This document shows, piece by piece, positions 1 to 8,941 of a DNA stretch of 31,351 nucleotides (the stretch's first letter is position 1; each line of letters starts with the position of its first letter). Source of the DNA: an uncultured Parabacteroides sp. Its GTDB lineage: Bacteria; Bacteroidota; Bacteroidia; Bacteroidales; Tannerellaceae. Position numbers and translations under genes: made by a program. The stretch spans positions 1 to 31,351 of the forward strand of contig NZ_CAJJWO010000059.1 of assembly GCF_905196875.1 (NCBI RefSeq), in the 5' to 3' direction. A model generated the notes under the pieces. The model ran no database searches. It saw only the letters and a program-made list of their open reading frames with translations, and was not told the origin of the DNA.

Positions 1-1
1 C

Positions 2-1804
2 ATCGAGTCGCACGGAATGGGTTACGGCCCCGAATCGCTGGCCAAAGACTCTACCTGGTTGCCGGCCCACCTGGATCGTACCCGCCGGATGTACGAACGT
101 TCGAAGAACCATCCCTGCATCGTGATCTGGTCTTTAGGTAACGAAGCCGGCAACGGGATCAATTTCGAACGTACCTACGACTGGTTGAAGTCGGTCGAAA
201 AGACTCGCCCCGTGCAATACGAACGTGCCGAACAGAACTACAACACCGACATCTACTGTCGCATGTACCGCAGCGTAGACGTCATCAAAGAATATCTGAA
301 CCAGAAGGAACCGCCCATTTACCGCCCCTTCATCCTCTGCGAATACGTGCATGCGATGGGTAACAGCGTAGGCGGACTGAAAGAGTACTGGGATGTATTC
401 GAAAACGAACCGATGGCACAGGGCGGTTGCGTCTGGGACTGGGTAGACCAGTCGTTTCGCGAAATCGACAAAGACGGTAACTGGTACTGGACGTATGGCG
501 GCGATTACGGCCCCAAAGGTATCCCCAGCTTCGACAACTTCTGCTGCAACGGCCTGGTGAGCGCCGACCGTATCCCCCACCCGCATCTGAACGAAGTGAA
601 GAAGGTGTACCAGTACATCAAAACGCAGCTAACGGACGAACGCACGCTGACGCTTTCCATCAAAAACTGGTACGATTTCAGCAACCTCAACGAATATACA
701 CTGAACTGGCAACTGCTAACCGACAACGGCCGCATCGTCCGCCAGGGAACGGAAACCGTCGACTGTCTCCCCCACGAAACAACGACACTGACACTCGGTA
801 AAACCGCCTTGCCGAAAGACTGCAAAGAGGTATTCCTCAACCTGAGCTGGACACCGAAGCAGGCTCGCCCCTTCATCCCCGTCACCCACGAAGCGGCTTA
901 CGACCAGTTCGTATTGACAGCCAACAAGAACTACCGGCCTTCACTCCCGTCGTTGAAAGCCTCCGCCCTGAAACAGGACGGCAATACTTTCGGCAACGAC
1001 CGTGTAAGCATCTCTTTCTCGCCGGAGACAGGCGCCATGACATCCTACCGTCTCGACGGCAAGGAATTGCTCTCGACCCCTGTCACCATCAGTCTCTACC
1101 GCCCGATCACCGACAACGACAACCGCGACCGTAACGGTGCCCGTCTCTGGAAAGCCGCCGGTTTGGATAAACTCACTCAGCAGGCCCGCACCTTCCGGAC
1201 AGGCAAAAACAGTGTGCAGACAACAGTAGCACTACTGAATGACAAAGGCGAGACAGTAGGGACAGCCACGCAGGACTATAGACTCAACCCCGACGGCACA
1301 GTAGCGATAGCAACGACCTTCACGCCCGACACTGCCATCGTCAAATCGTTGGCCCGTATCGGCCTGACGTTCGAAATGCCGGCTGAATATGCGCAGGTTT
1401 CCTACCTGGGACGTACCGGCGAAACCTACATCGACCGTATCCAGAGCGGCCGTATCGCCATCGACCATACGGATGCCGAACGGATGTTCCACTACTACGT
1501 GAAACCGCAATCCACCGGAAACCGCACGGATATGCGTTGGGCAACGATCACGAATGAATCGGGTAGCGGCTTGCATGTCACCGCCGCCCGTCCGTGGCAG
1601 TTCAGCCTGGTTCCGTTCAGCGACAGCAACATAGACAACGCTACACATATAAATCAATTACGAAGAAGCGGTACAGTCACCGTCCATCTGGATGCTGAGC
1701 AGGCGGGCGTAGGTACGGCTACCTGCGGCCCGGGCGTGTTGCCGGAATATCTGGTGCCGGTAGAGAAGACGACGTTCGAGTTTGTTATTCGGCCGGTGGA
1801 ATAA
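2..1804 (+). CDS. Glycoside hydrolase family 2 beta-galactosidase, C-terminal part (5' end outside window)
   Basis: The reading frame is already open at base 2, where IESHGMGYGPE matches the LacZ motif IETHGM, so the gene begins before the window. The visible 600 residues cover the end of the TIM-barrel and the C-terminal beta domains. Counting from the Met at base 17, the general acid/base is Glu43 (WSLGNEAG) and the nucleophile is Glu109 (ILCEYVHAMGN). CRMY at 81-84 fits the conserved active-site Tyr. The segment around 200-290 fits the domain preceding the small chain, and about 310-595 fits Bgal_small_N (RPITDNDNRDRNGARLW, then AGVGTATCGPGVLPEYL near the end). The family retains-hydrolyses terminal beta-galactosides. 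Bacteroidales members are usually exported, but the signal peptide is not visible here. It converges with the HU-like gene and is followed by a hairpin terminator. Confidence in the family is high; the exact substrate is inferred. Confidence 0.95.
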   Translation: MESHGMGYGPESLAKDSTWLPAHLDRTRRMYERSKNHPCIVIWSLGNEAGNGINFERTYDWLKSVEKTRPVQYERAEQNYNTDIYCRMYRSVDVIKEYLNQKEPPIYRPFILCEYVHAMGNSVGGLKEYWDVFENEPMAQGGCVWDWVDQSFREIDKDGNWYWTYGGDYGPKGIPSFDNFCCNGLVSADRIPHPHLNEVKKVYQYIKTQLTDERTLTLSIKNWYDFSNLNEYTLNWQLLTDNGRIVRQGTETVDCLPHETTTLTLGKTALPKDCKEVFLNLSWTPKQARPFIPVTHEAAYDQFVLTANKNYRPSLPSLKASALKQDGNTFGNDRVSISFSPETGAMTSYRLDGKELLSTPVTISLYRPITDNDNRDRNGARLWKAAGLDKLTQQARTFRTGKNSVQTTVALLNDKGETVGTATQDYRLNPDGTVAIATTFTPDTAIVKSLARIGLTFEMPAEYAQVSYLGRTGETYIDRIQSGRIAIDHTDAERMFHYYVKPQSTGNRTDMRWATITNESGSGLHVTAARPWQFSLVPFSDSNIDNATHINQLRRSGTVTVHLDAEQAGVGTATCGPGVLPEYLVPVEKTTFEFVIRPVE

Positions 1805-1827
1805 TACTATATTCCGACAGATACCGG

Positions 1828-1860
1828 AAGAGCCGGGAGTAAATGTTACTTCCGGCTCTT
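1828..1860 (+). terminator. Hairpin terminator after the GH2 gene
   Basis: A 13-bp stem (1828-1840 with 1848-1860, one G-T pair) around a 7-nt loop is followed by CTTT. It starts 24 nt after the GH2 stop codon. The T tract is short, so termination may be partial. Confidence 0.7.
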
Positions 1861-1871
1861 CTTTATATAAG

Positions 1872-2061
1872 TTCTTCATCCCATGACACTGACTTCTTCA
1901 TCTCACAGCGTCGACCTTTTCATCTCACGAAGCAAACTTCTTCATCTCACATAGCTGACTTCTTCAAGTCTCGAAAAATACTTCTTCATGTTTCAGAGCA
2001 AACTTCTTCAAGTTTCGGAGTTTGTTTCTTCATGTTTCGGAATTGACTTCTTCATCTTACT
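1872..2061. repeat. Tandem intergenic array, 9 units with exact 22-nt period
   Basis: The core TTCTTCA (one copy CTTTTCA) begins at 1872, 1894, 1916, 1938, 1960, 1982, 2004, 2026 and 2048, each exactly 22 nt apart. The core extends to about 13 nt (TTCTTCATSTYWC) and is followed by a variable stretch that often ends in AC. On the other strand the later units read TGAAACATGAAGAAG or close to it. A 22-nt period is not a multiple of three, so this is not a repeated peptide. It fills the gap between the GH2 terminator and the terminator of the HU-like gene. Function unknown. Confidence 0.9.
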
Positions 2062-2077
2062 AAAGGGGATAAAAAAT

Positions 2078-2100
2078 CCCCTCCGGAAAACCCGGAGAGG
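2078..2100. terminator. Bidirectional terminator between convergent genes
   Basis: A GC-rich stem (2078-2086 with 2092-2100, one mismatch) has AGTCTTTTTT on its right. Reading the minus strand, it is followed by ATTTTTTAT. It can therefore stop both the HU-like gene (minus) and readthrough from the GH2 gene and array (plus). An overlapping alternative stem AGGGGAT/ATCCCCT lies at about 2064-2082. Confidence 0.8.
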
Positions 2101-2127
2101 AGTCTTTTTTCATTCAGAAAATAAGTA

Positions 2128-2577
2128 TTATTCAATAACCGGACGATCGTCTTCTCCTGAACCGCCGCCTGTATTCGTTTTACCTTCAATCAGTTTGTCG
2201 ATCCATATAAAGTCCACTTTTTGCATAGCAGCCTTCAATTCTTCACCGGGCTGGAAATTAATATTTACACAATTAATATCCGTAGCCTTCAGATCTTCTT
2301 TCTTATCCTTGCCCCTACTGTTAAGGGATGGAGAAAACGTACCCCAATCACCCAGTTTCACACTATGCCCGTCTGCCATCAAACGTTGGATTACCTTCCG
2401 AAGTTGGCGGATAGACATCAACGCTTCCGACGGATTCAGAGTCGTCTCGTCGGAAATGAGTTCAGCCACTTTCGTTTCCGGAACCAATCCGGTGGAGTTC
2501 TGAACGGCATACCATTTCTTCGGCGCATCCTTATCCCGCGGATTAGCACGCTGGATTGCTCTAATTAATATTGCCAT
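2128..2577 (-). CDS. HU-related DNA-binding protein
   Basis: This 149-residue protein matches the Bacteroidales HU-related family (histone-like, TIGR01201 type) rather than the 90-residue classical HU. Visible marks are the VQNSTGLVPETKVAELISDETTLNPSEAL helical segment (about 25-54), LMADGHSVKLGDWGTFSPS (about 67-85), which is the HU-like beta/arm entry, NINFQPGEELKAAM (about 105-118), and the low-complexity GGGSGEDD tail that is usual in this group. The expected role is nucleoid or locus-specific DNA bending. It is a single-gene unit, convergent with the GH2 gene, with its own terminator at 2078-2100. No clear TAnnTTTG box was found upstream. Family assignment is from sequence pattern; the target DNA is unknown. 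Confidence 0.85.
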   Translation of the reverse strand: MAILIRAIQRANPRDKDAPKKWYAVQNSTGLVPETKVAELISDETTLNPSEALMSIRQLRKVIQRLMADGHSVKLGDWGTFSPSLNSRGKDKKEDLKATDINCVNINFQPGEELKAAMQKVDFIWIDKLIEGKTNTGGGSGEDDRPVIE

Positions 2578-2692
2578 GATAAATAAATTTAAAGTTATAA
2601 CTTAAAATACATTGTATTTCGAAATGAGAAGGCATTCTATCACAACATTTGAATTAACATCATAAGAATGTAGGTCATCAACAGAGATCAAA

Positions 2693-3130
2693 TCAATTTC
2701 CTCCGCTTCCTAATTGATAAATGATAGTGATCGTCGTATTCGATGTAATCGGAGGAAGTGTATAAGTACCGCCTGAAGTTCCTAGCACATAAGTTACACG
2801 ACCATTATCGACAAGAATTTGAACAACAGTCTGGCCTGAATATGAATAGGTAGAAAACGATACAACCCCATTAGCGCCAACGTCTGCAATTCCATCATGA
2901 TCAAAATAATGTGAACCGGTATCATCTTTATACGTGGCTGTATAGAAAGGCCCTGCTACTGAAACATCTAATCCAGTTGTAGATCTCTCAAAAAAACTGA
3001 CTTTATAAGTCGTACTTGCCACACTGGGATTATTACTGGCAACTGTTTCTTCCATATTTTGTGGAGTTGCAAAGCAAATACCACATACAAAGAAAAAAAG
3101 CAACAACATAATAACTTTTGTCTTTTTCAT
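2693..3130 (-). CDS. Small exported protein of unknown function
   Basis: This protein has 145 residues. Residues 1-22 form a typical signal peptide (KKTK, then a hydrophobic run LLLFFFVCGICFA, with cleavage expected near ATP). The mature part is Thr/Ser/Gly/Val rich with alternating residues (ISYSGQTVVQILV-like stretches, then TYTLPPITSNTTITIIYQ), suggesting a beta-sandwich. It ends in GSGGN. I do not recognise the family. There is no lipobox and no sorting-domain tail. It lies 126 nt downstream of susD1 on the same strand, but a terminator at 3209-3227 separates them, so it is probably transcribed separately. Its DNA is clearly more AT-rich than the GH2 gene. Confidence 0.75.
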   Translation of the reverse strand: MKKTKVIMLLLFFFVCGICFATPQNMEETVASNNPSVASTTYKVSFFERSTTGLDVSVAGPFYTATYKDDTGSHYFDHDGIADVGANGVVSFSTYSYSGQTVVQILVDNGRVTYVLGTSGGTYTLPPITSNTTITIIYQLGSGGN

Positions 3131-3208
3131 AACGTTTAAAATTTAAATTGTTACTAGATATATTTAGTTCAATACGCAACATAAAATCAAAAGATACGAA
3201 CGAAAAGC

Positions 3209-3227
3209 CCCCTCTTTCACAGAGGGG
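3209..3227 (-). terminator. Terminator of the susC1-susD1 operon
   Basis: A perfect 7-bp stem (CCCCTCT at 3209-3215, AGAGGGG at 3221-3227) with a 5-nt loop reads on the minus strand as a hairpin followed by GCTTTTCG. It lies about 30 nt after the susD1 stop. Confidence 0.75.
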
Positions 3228-3256
3228 AACCTTCCCACACATCAATTAGTTTTATG

Positions 3257-5281
3257 TTAATAGCCTATGGCTCCCGATGAGGTTAACGGCCATCCCGGAT
3301 TCTGGTAAATCACAGAAGATCCCAGATCGTTAGGGTCGCTAGATGTATATTTGAAATGATGCAGTGCAATCGGATCAAGATAGTGCGCTTCACACCATTT
3401 ATATCCGTCCCACATAAGATTGTTACCTTGGCTGATGACCCTGTAAGGACGTAAATATTCGCCGCTGTTTGCAAGGTTGGAAACATTTGCATTCTGTTGT
3501 CCTTCAGGAATAAGCAGACTTTCACCTGTGGGTTTCTGATCCTTATCCAATTTGGGATATGCGTCTTTCAAATCTGATCCCCAAAGGTTTACGCCTTCCA
3601 CTTGATAACCATTAACTTGATCCAGGGCTCTCCAGCGTCTCAGGTCCATCATACGCAGACCTTCTTCTATCATTTCGCAACGACGTTCGCGGCGGATGCA
3701 ATATAGCAACGGAGATACTTGTCTTCCTGCAGAGTATACACCCCAATCAGACTCTTTATCCAGTTTTGTTGCATTCAATGTAATATGGTAATCCGGTAAA
3801 TTAGCCCTGTCACGAATAGCATTCCAATAAGCTTCGGATTCAGCAGATATACTGTTTCCTCCCTTTTCCATGCAATCAGCCTCAATATAGTTCAAATATG
3901 CTTCGGCAGCCCGGAAAATAGGTGAGCCTTCTACAGATCTTTGATCGCCGCTAGTATAATAAGTATCAGCTGCCAGACCTTTACGCAGGCCATAACCTGT
4001 AACAGATCTTACTTCCGGGTTGTCAATGATGGTAGGAGCATAAGGCCATGAAACTCCATTATATTCTCCAGCTTCATTTGTTTGTTTATCCAGATGTTCG
4101 TAAGGACGCATCATAAATAGGTTAAGGCGCGACTCCCTGTCGGTTTCTACATCTTTAACGGATTTATCTCCTTTATACAAGGGGGAAGCGTAAATTGGCA
4201 AGCCGTCCCTGCACAAGAATGTTTCTACATATTGACGGGTGAATCCGGTGTTACCTCCGCTTAATATATAAGAAGTGGCACCATGTTTTACACCCAATGT
4301 AAAGCTATACCGTTTCCACAAAAGTATTTCGGGAGCCGAATTCATATCTTCCAAAGCGAACTGTGCGAAATAAGGATTACTCATGCCACGGTTAGTCGTA
4401 TCTGACAGATTAATACCCGTTTTATCTGTATTTTGTGCCAACAGTCCCTGGTCTGCAAGCTCTTTGGATGCCGCTTTACATTCCTTCAGGAAGAAAGCTA
4501 TCTCATTGTCCAGGTTTGCGCCTGTGTATTCGCCACCGGGCCATCCGGGACCACCGGGGACTAAAGCCGTACCTTTATGGTAAGTTAGCCAGCTTGCTTC
4601 AAACAAAGCGACTCTTGATTTGACCAATAAGGCCACATTGCGGGTAATCCTGTTTTTCCCTCCCGACGGAGCCGTATTACTCAAAAGCATCAGGGCTGAA
4701 TCCAGGTCATTGATGATGAAGTGTGCTACTTCATTACGAGGACTGCGTTTGCTGGCTTCTATTAATTGCCCTTCTTCATCTATTAATGTACTTTTGATAA
4801 TAGGAAAATCCCCTAATTTTTGTAATTTGGAGAAATAATTCCATGCTCGCTGCAAGTAGACTTCGCCAATGTAATGCCTGATATTATTGTCGTCGCCTTG
4901 TATGCTCTTGGAATCATAACGTGGCATTACGGTCTCAATGAAATAATTGGCATTTCTTATTTTCTTGAAATTCCATGGATCATCATCTTCTTTGATAGAT
5001 TCAGGAACTTTCCATTGCCCGGGCAACCATTTATTGTCGTAACCTGATGTTGCCTGGTTATCAGTGTTATTATCATTGCCCCAGCTCCCGATATTATATT
5101 TTTCTTCATGTGCAGGAAAGTCGTATCCCTTGATGGCATAAGATGCCAAGTCGGCTTCAGACCATAAGTAATTATTGGGAGTAACTTTATCCAAGGGTTC
5201 AAGGTCTAAGAAATCATTGCATGAACTCAGGCCGATCAATCCTCCTGCTAATATAAATAAGTATTTATTTAATGTTTTCAT
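3257..5281 (-). CDS. SusD/RagB-family outer-membrane lipoprotein (pair 1)
   Basis: This protein has 674 residues, at the large end for SusD proteins. The lipoprotein signal ends in GLSSC with the lipidated Cys at 21. NDFLDLEPLDKVTPNNYLWSE just after it is the classical SusD N-terminus, TPR-like helices follow (AYLQRAWNYFSKLQKLGDFPII-type), and the C-terminal part has the RagB/SusD hallmark IRRERRCEMIEEGLRMMDLRRW. It is the surface lid that binds substrate above the SusC channel. It starts 11 nt after the susC1 stop, so the two are co-transcribed and surely form one complex. No glycoside hydrolase is in this operon, so the substrate is unknown. Confidence 0.95.
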   Translation of the reverse strand: MKTLNKYLFILAGGLIGLSSCNDFLDLEPLDKVTPNNYLWSEADLASYAIKGYDFPAHEEKYNIGSWGNDNNTDNQATSGYDNKWLPGQWKVPESIKEDDDPWNFKKIRNANYFIETVMPRYDSKSIQGDDNNIRHYIGEVYLQRAWNYFSKLQKLGDFPIIKSTLIDEEGQLIEASKRSPRNEVAHFIINDLDSALMLLSNTAPSGGKNRITRNVALLVKSRVALFEASWLTYHKGTALVPGGPGWPGGEYTGANLDNEIAFFLKECKAASKELADQGLLAQNTDKTGINLSDTTNRGMSNPYFAQFALEDMNSAPEILLWKRYSFTLGVKHGATSYILSGGNTGFTRQYVETFLCRDGLPIYASPLYKGDKSVKDVETDRESRLNLFMMRPYEHLDKQTNEAGEYNGVSWPYAPTIIDNPEVRSVTGYGLRKGLAADTYYTSGDQRSVEGSPIFRAAEAYLNYIEADCMEKGGNSISAESEAYWNAIRDRANLPDYHITLNATKLDKESDWGVYSAGRQVSPLLYCIRRERRCEMIEEGLRMMDLRRWRALDQVNGYQVEGVNLWGSDLKDAYPKLDKDQKPTGESLLIPEGQQNANVSNLANSGEYLRPYRVISQGNNLMWDGYKWCEAHYLDPIALHHFKYTSSDPNDLGSSVIYQNPGWPLTSSGAIGY

Positions 5282-5292
5282 TTGCTATTCAA

Positions 5293-8200
5293 TTAAAAAT
5301 TAACACTAAGTCCTGTTGAAAATGTCTGTGACAGTGGATGTGTCTTGGCTGTAGAAGTCCCGTCATTCCAGTTTGCCCCATATCCTGTACCCAAAGTTTC
5401 GGGGTCGAAAGCATCGGGTAATGAAGTTATAGTAAACAGGTTCTCGGCAGAGAAGAATATTCTCAGATTAGAAATTCTGGCCTTCTGCGTATAACGTGCC
5501 GGGATGGTATATCCTATTTGCAGGTTCTTCAGACGACAGTAGGCGGCACTCTGTAGATAGCGAGTCTGTTTCTCTTGGTTTTGCCCATTGAACAATGGCC
5601 TTGGCAAATAGGCATCATGATTTTCACCCCAGAAGTCATCTGCGTCACGGTAAAAGTCCATCTGGCTTTTGAAAAAGCCGGATTGCCATCTGTTTCCGGT
5701 AGCGCCGAACATCATGTTTCCATCTACATAATAGTCTCTTTTCAATACACCTTGCAGGAATACGCGTATATCAAAGCCTTTCCATGAGGCATCCAGATCA
5801 AGGCCAAACTTGTAGCGCGGTGTGTTGTTACCAATAATCTTCAAGTCACCCGGATTGTCTACCGTAGTTCCTTTGTGGATTGTTCCGTCTCCGTCCAAGT
5901 CTTTGTACATAATATCACCGGCAGCCCAATTCTTGCCTATTTCACTTTGTCCGCCATTGGGCAGGGATGCCAGGTGATCCTGCATTTCCTGATCGCTCTT
6001 GGCAATTCCAATCGTTTCGAATCCCCAGATTTCGCCCATATATTCTCCGGCTCTCCATGTAGAAAGTAATCCTTTTTCATTCGGATATTTTAAGACTTTC
6101 TGCCGGTCGTCCGAAAGAAGCACATGTACTCCATATTGTACTGCGTCAATACGGTCTCTCCATGAAAGATCGAGTTCGAAACCGGTAGACTGCAAGTCGG
6201 CATTATTTGTTTTAGGAACGTCGGCACCTAGCACAGCGGGTAAAGTGGGGGCCGGCCCTACCATATTTATAGTCTTTCGGTTGAACCAGTCGAAGCTCAT
6301 GTTCAAACGATTATTGAACATCCCCAGGTCGAAGCCGACATTCCAGGAACGCATGGTTTCCCAACCCAAAAGCGCTGAAATCAGTTCGGGGGAAGCGGCT
6401 GTGTTTTCAAATTTGCTATTGCTTAACAGCCAGTGGCTTTTGCTATCATTGGCAACAAATGGCATTGTCTGAATATAGGGATAAAGCGCTTTAGTATTTT
6501 GATTACCAAGTTCACCCCATGAACCACGTATCTTTAAAGTGTTGATCGTGTTTTCCAGCGGTTCCATGAATTCCTCACGTGCTACGTTCCAACCGGCGGA
6601 TACTGAAGGGAACCAGTTCCAACGCTTGTCGGCGGCAAAACGGGAAGTACCGTCATAACGCATATTAAACTCTATCAGGTAGCGTTCTTTATAATCATAG
6701 TTCAATCGTCCGAAGAAACCGGCTGTCGCCCAATGATTCTTGTCACCTGCATCCTTATCAATTTCAATTTTATCAGGTCCTGTGGCTGTATTCAAATCAG
6801 GAACTTTCTCTGTGATAAGGTCTGTACGACTGGCACCCAGTTTACGCCATTTATTCAGTTCAGCCTGGAAACCCACCATGACCTTAAAATTATGGCCGCC
6901 TTCCAGTGATTTCATAAAATCAGTATAAACATTCGGATTAAAGAAATTTGTTCTTTCGGCATATTCTGCGACAGAATTGGTGTCACTGAAATATTCTGTT
7001 CCATCTACATAATGTTGTGGAAGATGTAATACATCCTTGTGTTGAAATCCATCAACAGTCTTATAATTCAACTCTCCAAATACCTTCCATCCTTTAACGG
7101 GTTCCAGTACAACCTGGAATTGCTGGTATAACCAATCAGTCTGACTGGCATCTTCGCCCTGATAAAGTAACTGGGACAGCAACCCAACCTGGGCATTACC
7201 GTTCGGGTCATACATAGGTTCGGAGGGAAAGCGTTTGGCCATGTCGTGATAATACTGGTTGTTATCCAAGGTAGACGGCTTGGTGTAATCCTTACGCATA
7301 TATTTGGTGCTGTAGTTCACGTGTAACCAGGGGAACAATTCAGCATTTATTTTGGCTGTCACTGTGTATCTTTTCAGTTTATCGGGATTAAAACTGATCA
7401 GACCCGTTTGGTCCATAAAGTTACCGGAGAGGTAATATTGGAACTTTTCAGTACCCCCATTAATACTTAATGAATGTTCCTGTGAAAAAGCAGTGCCTCC
7501 GAAGAAAATATCATACCAGTCATTATTAGAGTTTCCCAGCCAGTTCCATGTCTTCCCATCCTCATTGGCAAACGTTGTCTGCGTGCTGGGTATTTCTCCA
7601 TTTTGATAAGCTAGCATGAGTTCCAGGTTCTTAGCCGGGAAAAGGGGACCCTCTTGAGTATTATCGGCTGCCAAATTCATATATCGCGCATAGGTATATG
7701 AATCCGGTAATTGCGGCATGTTAATGGCATGGCTCCAACGGAAATTATCGTTATAACTGATGTTGACTTTACCTGCCTTACCTTTCTTGGTAGTGATCAA
7801 AACGACACCGAATGGCGCACGTGAACCGTAGATGGAGGAGGCGGCAGCATCTTTCAAAACGGAAATACTTTCAATGTCATTCGGATTCAAGACGTTCATA
7901 TCACCTTCCATGCCGTCAATCAACACTAATGGCGAGGCATTGGAACCATTACCTATGGTACCGGCACCGCGGATATTAATTTTCATATCCTGGCCAATTT
8001 CTCCTCCGTTGCCATCAGAGCCATAGCTGAAGTTCATACCCGGCACTAAGCCTTGTAAGGCTTGGGATACGTTTGTAACCGGACGGGAAGTAAGCTCTTT
8101 GGCATCGACGACAGATACAGATCCTGTCAAATTCACTTTCTTTTGTGAACCGAAACCAACGACCACCACTTCGTCCAACGCTTGCGAGTCGTCTTCCAAA

Positions 8201-8586
8201 ACGATATCCAATGTTTGCTGGTTAGTAATCTTTACGTTTACATCTTTATAACCGATAAAGGATATTTTCAGGGTAGCCCCTGCCGGTACTTTTAAGGAGA
8301 AGTTGCCATCCACATCAGTTACTGTCCCGATACTGGTTCCAGCAACCGATACGTTGGCTCCAATCACCGTTTCACCTGTAGCATCCTTTACAACACCTTT
8401 GATGATACGTTCATTTTGTTGGCTGACCGGCATGCCAGCACTTTCTTTAATAGTAGGATTCAAGGCAATCGAACCTTTTCCTGTGTCCGCTTTCGATGGA
8501 GCGGCAGAGAATAAAAAAAGAAGGGCGAAGGCCACATTCCAGTTTTTCATTCCCCGGAAATTCTCTCTCTTCATGTTTAATGTCAT
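5293..8586 (-). CDS. SusC/RagA-family TonB-linked outer-membrane transporter (pair 1)
   Basis: This protein has 1097 residues. The start used here (8586) follows an A-rich stretch. In-frame Mets at residues 5 and 13 (8574, 8550) are alternatives, and the hydrophobic signal WNVAFALLFLFSAAPSKA begins after Met13. Residues 61-133 are a carboxypeptidase-regulatory-like domain (GVVKDATGETVIGANVSVAGT, then GTVTDVDGNFSL). LDEVVVVGFG at 138-147 is the SusC TonB-box-like motif, followed by the plug (LIDGMEG, IESISVLKDAAASSIYGSRAPFGVVLITTKKGK) and the barrel, which ends in an aromatic residue (SVNF). It imports the ligand captured by SusD1, energised by TonB-ExbBD. The regulator is not visible in the window. 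Confidence 0.96.
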   Translation of the reverse strand: MTLNMKRENFRGMKNWNVAFALLFLFSAAPSKADTGKGSIALNPTIKESAGMPVSQQNERIIKGVVKDATGETVIGANVSVAGTSIGTVTDVDGNFSLKVPAGATLKISFIGYKDVNVKITNQQTLDIVLEDDSQALDEVVVVGFGSQKKVNLTGSVSVVDAKELTSRPVTNVSQALQGLVPGMNFSYGSDGNGGEIGQDMKINIRGAGTIGNGSNASPLVLIDGMEGDMNVLNPNDIESISVLKDAAASSIYGSRAPFGVVLITTKKGKAGKVNISYNDNFRWSHAINMPQLPDSYTYARYMNLAADNTQEGPLFPAKNLELMLAYQNGEIPSTQTTFANEDGKTWNWLGNSNNDWYDIFFGGTAFSQEHSLSINGGTEKFQYYLSGNFMDQTGLISFNPDKLKRYTVTAKINAELFPWLHVNYSTKYMRKDYTKPSTLDNNQYYHDMAKRFPSEPMYDPNGNAQVGLLSQLLYQGEDASQTDWLYQQFQVVLEPVKGWKVFGELNYKTVDGFQHKDVLHLPQHYVDGTEYFSDTNSVAEYAERTNFFNPNVYTDFMKSLEGGHNFKVMVGFQAELNKWRKLGASRTDLITEKVPDLNTATGPDKIEIDKDAGDKNHWATAGFFGRLNYDYKERYLIEFNMRYDGTSRFAADKRWNWFPSVSAGWNVAREEFMEPLENTINTLKIRGSWGELGNQNTKALYPYIQTMPFVANDSKSHWLLSNSKFENTAASPELISALLGWETMRSWNVGFDLGMFNNRLNMSFDWFNRKTINMVGPAPTLPAVLGADVPKTNNADLQSTGFELDLSWRDRIDAVQYGVHVLLSDDRQKVLKYPNEKGLLSTWRAGEYMGEIWGFETIGIAKSDQEMQDHLASLPNGGQSEIGKNWAAGDIMYKDLDGDGTIHKGTTVDNPGDLKIIGNNTPRYKFGLDLDASWKGFDIRVFLQGVLKRDYYVDGNMMFGATGNRWQSGFFKSQMDFYRDADDFWGENHDAYLPRPLFNGQNQEKQTRYLQSAAYCRLKNLQIGYTIPARYTQKARISNLRIFFSAENLFTITSLPDAFDPETLGTGYGANWNDGTSTAKTHPLSQTFSTGLSVNF

Positions 8587-8941
8587 TTTTTCTTTAAGTT
8601 TTTTTCTTCTAGGTAACTTTTCTCTCTTTTAATTTAAAGGGTGGTTTTCCCTTTTGTTCAACACTTGTTTTCGTTTTTAAATCATAGGCAATTTTTTGTT
8701 TATTTCACACAGCAAAAGAAGCAATACAGGAGGCATTAGATGTTTGGAATCGTCTAAAGTATTTTCGTTATTTATTAAATCGGCTGTATAATAAGCCATA
8801 GATAAAGGCCCAGGATATATTTGGAGCGGTTGCGGTTAAACCAGGACTACGTTAACAAAAAAAAAAGCGCAACCATGTATTTACTACATGACTGCGCTTA
8901 TGTATAACTTTTTCTGTCCGCTACGGACAATATATACTATC
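8587..8941. other. Intergenic region upstream of susC1
   Basis: This 355-nt AT-rich gap holds the terminator of the bamD operon (8865-8899) and the susC1 leader. A one-mismatch minus-strand box TACTTTAG at about 8755-8762 is the best promoter candidate I see for susC1, but it is weak. I found no gene, long inverted repeat or array. Confidence 0.5.
8865..8899 (-). terminator. Strong terminator of the bamD-rpoZ-DUF4293 operon
   Basis: The arms 8865-8879 and 8885-8899 pair over 7 bp and 6 bp with a small internal mismatch and a 5-nt loop. On the minus strand the hairpin is followed by an uninterrupted run of about ten T residues. It lies about 40 nt after the DUF4293 stop. Confidence 0.88.

Noticed and set aside
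1872..2061. The 22-nt arrays (also 13770-13879) as CRISPR arrays
   Set aside because: Variable parts are only about 7-9 nt, cores are imperfect, and no cas genes are present.
8816..8823. Plus-strand TATATTTG as the promoter of a small RNA ending at the 8865-8899 hairpin
   Set aside because: No -33 element is present, and the hairpin is fully explained as the minus-strand terminator of the bamD operon.
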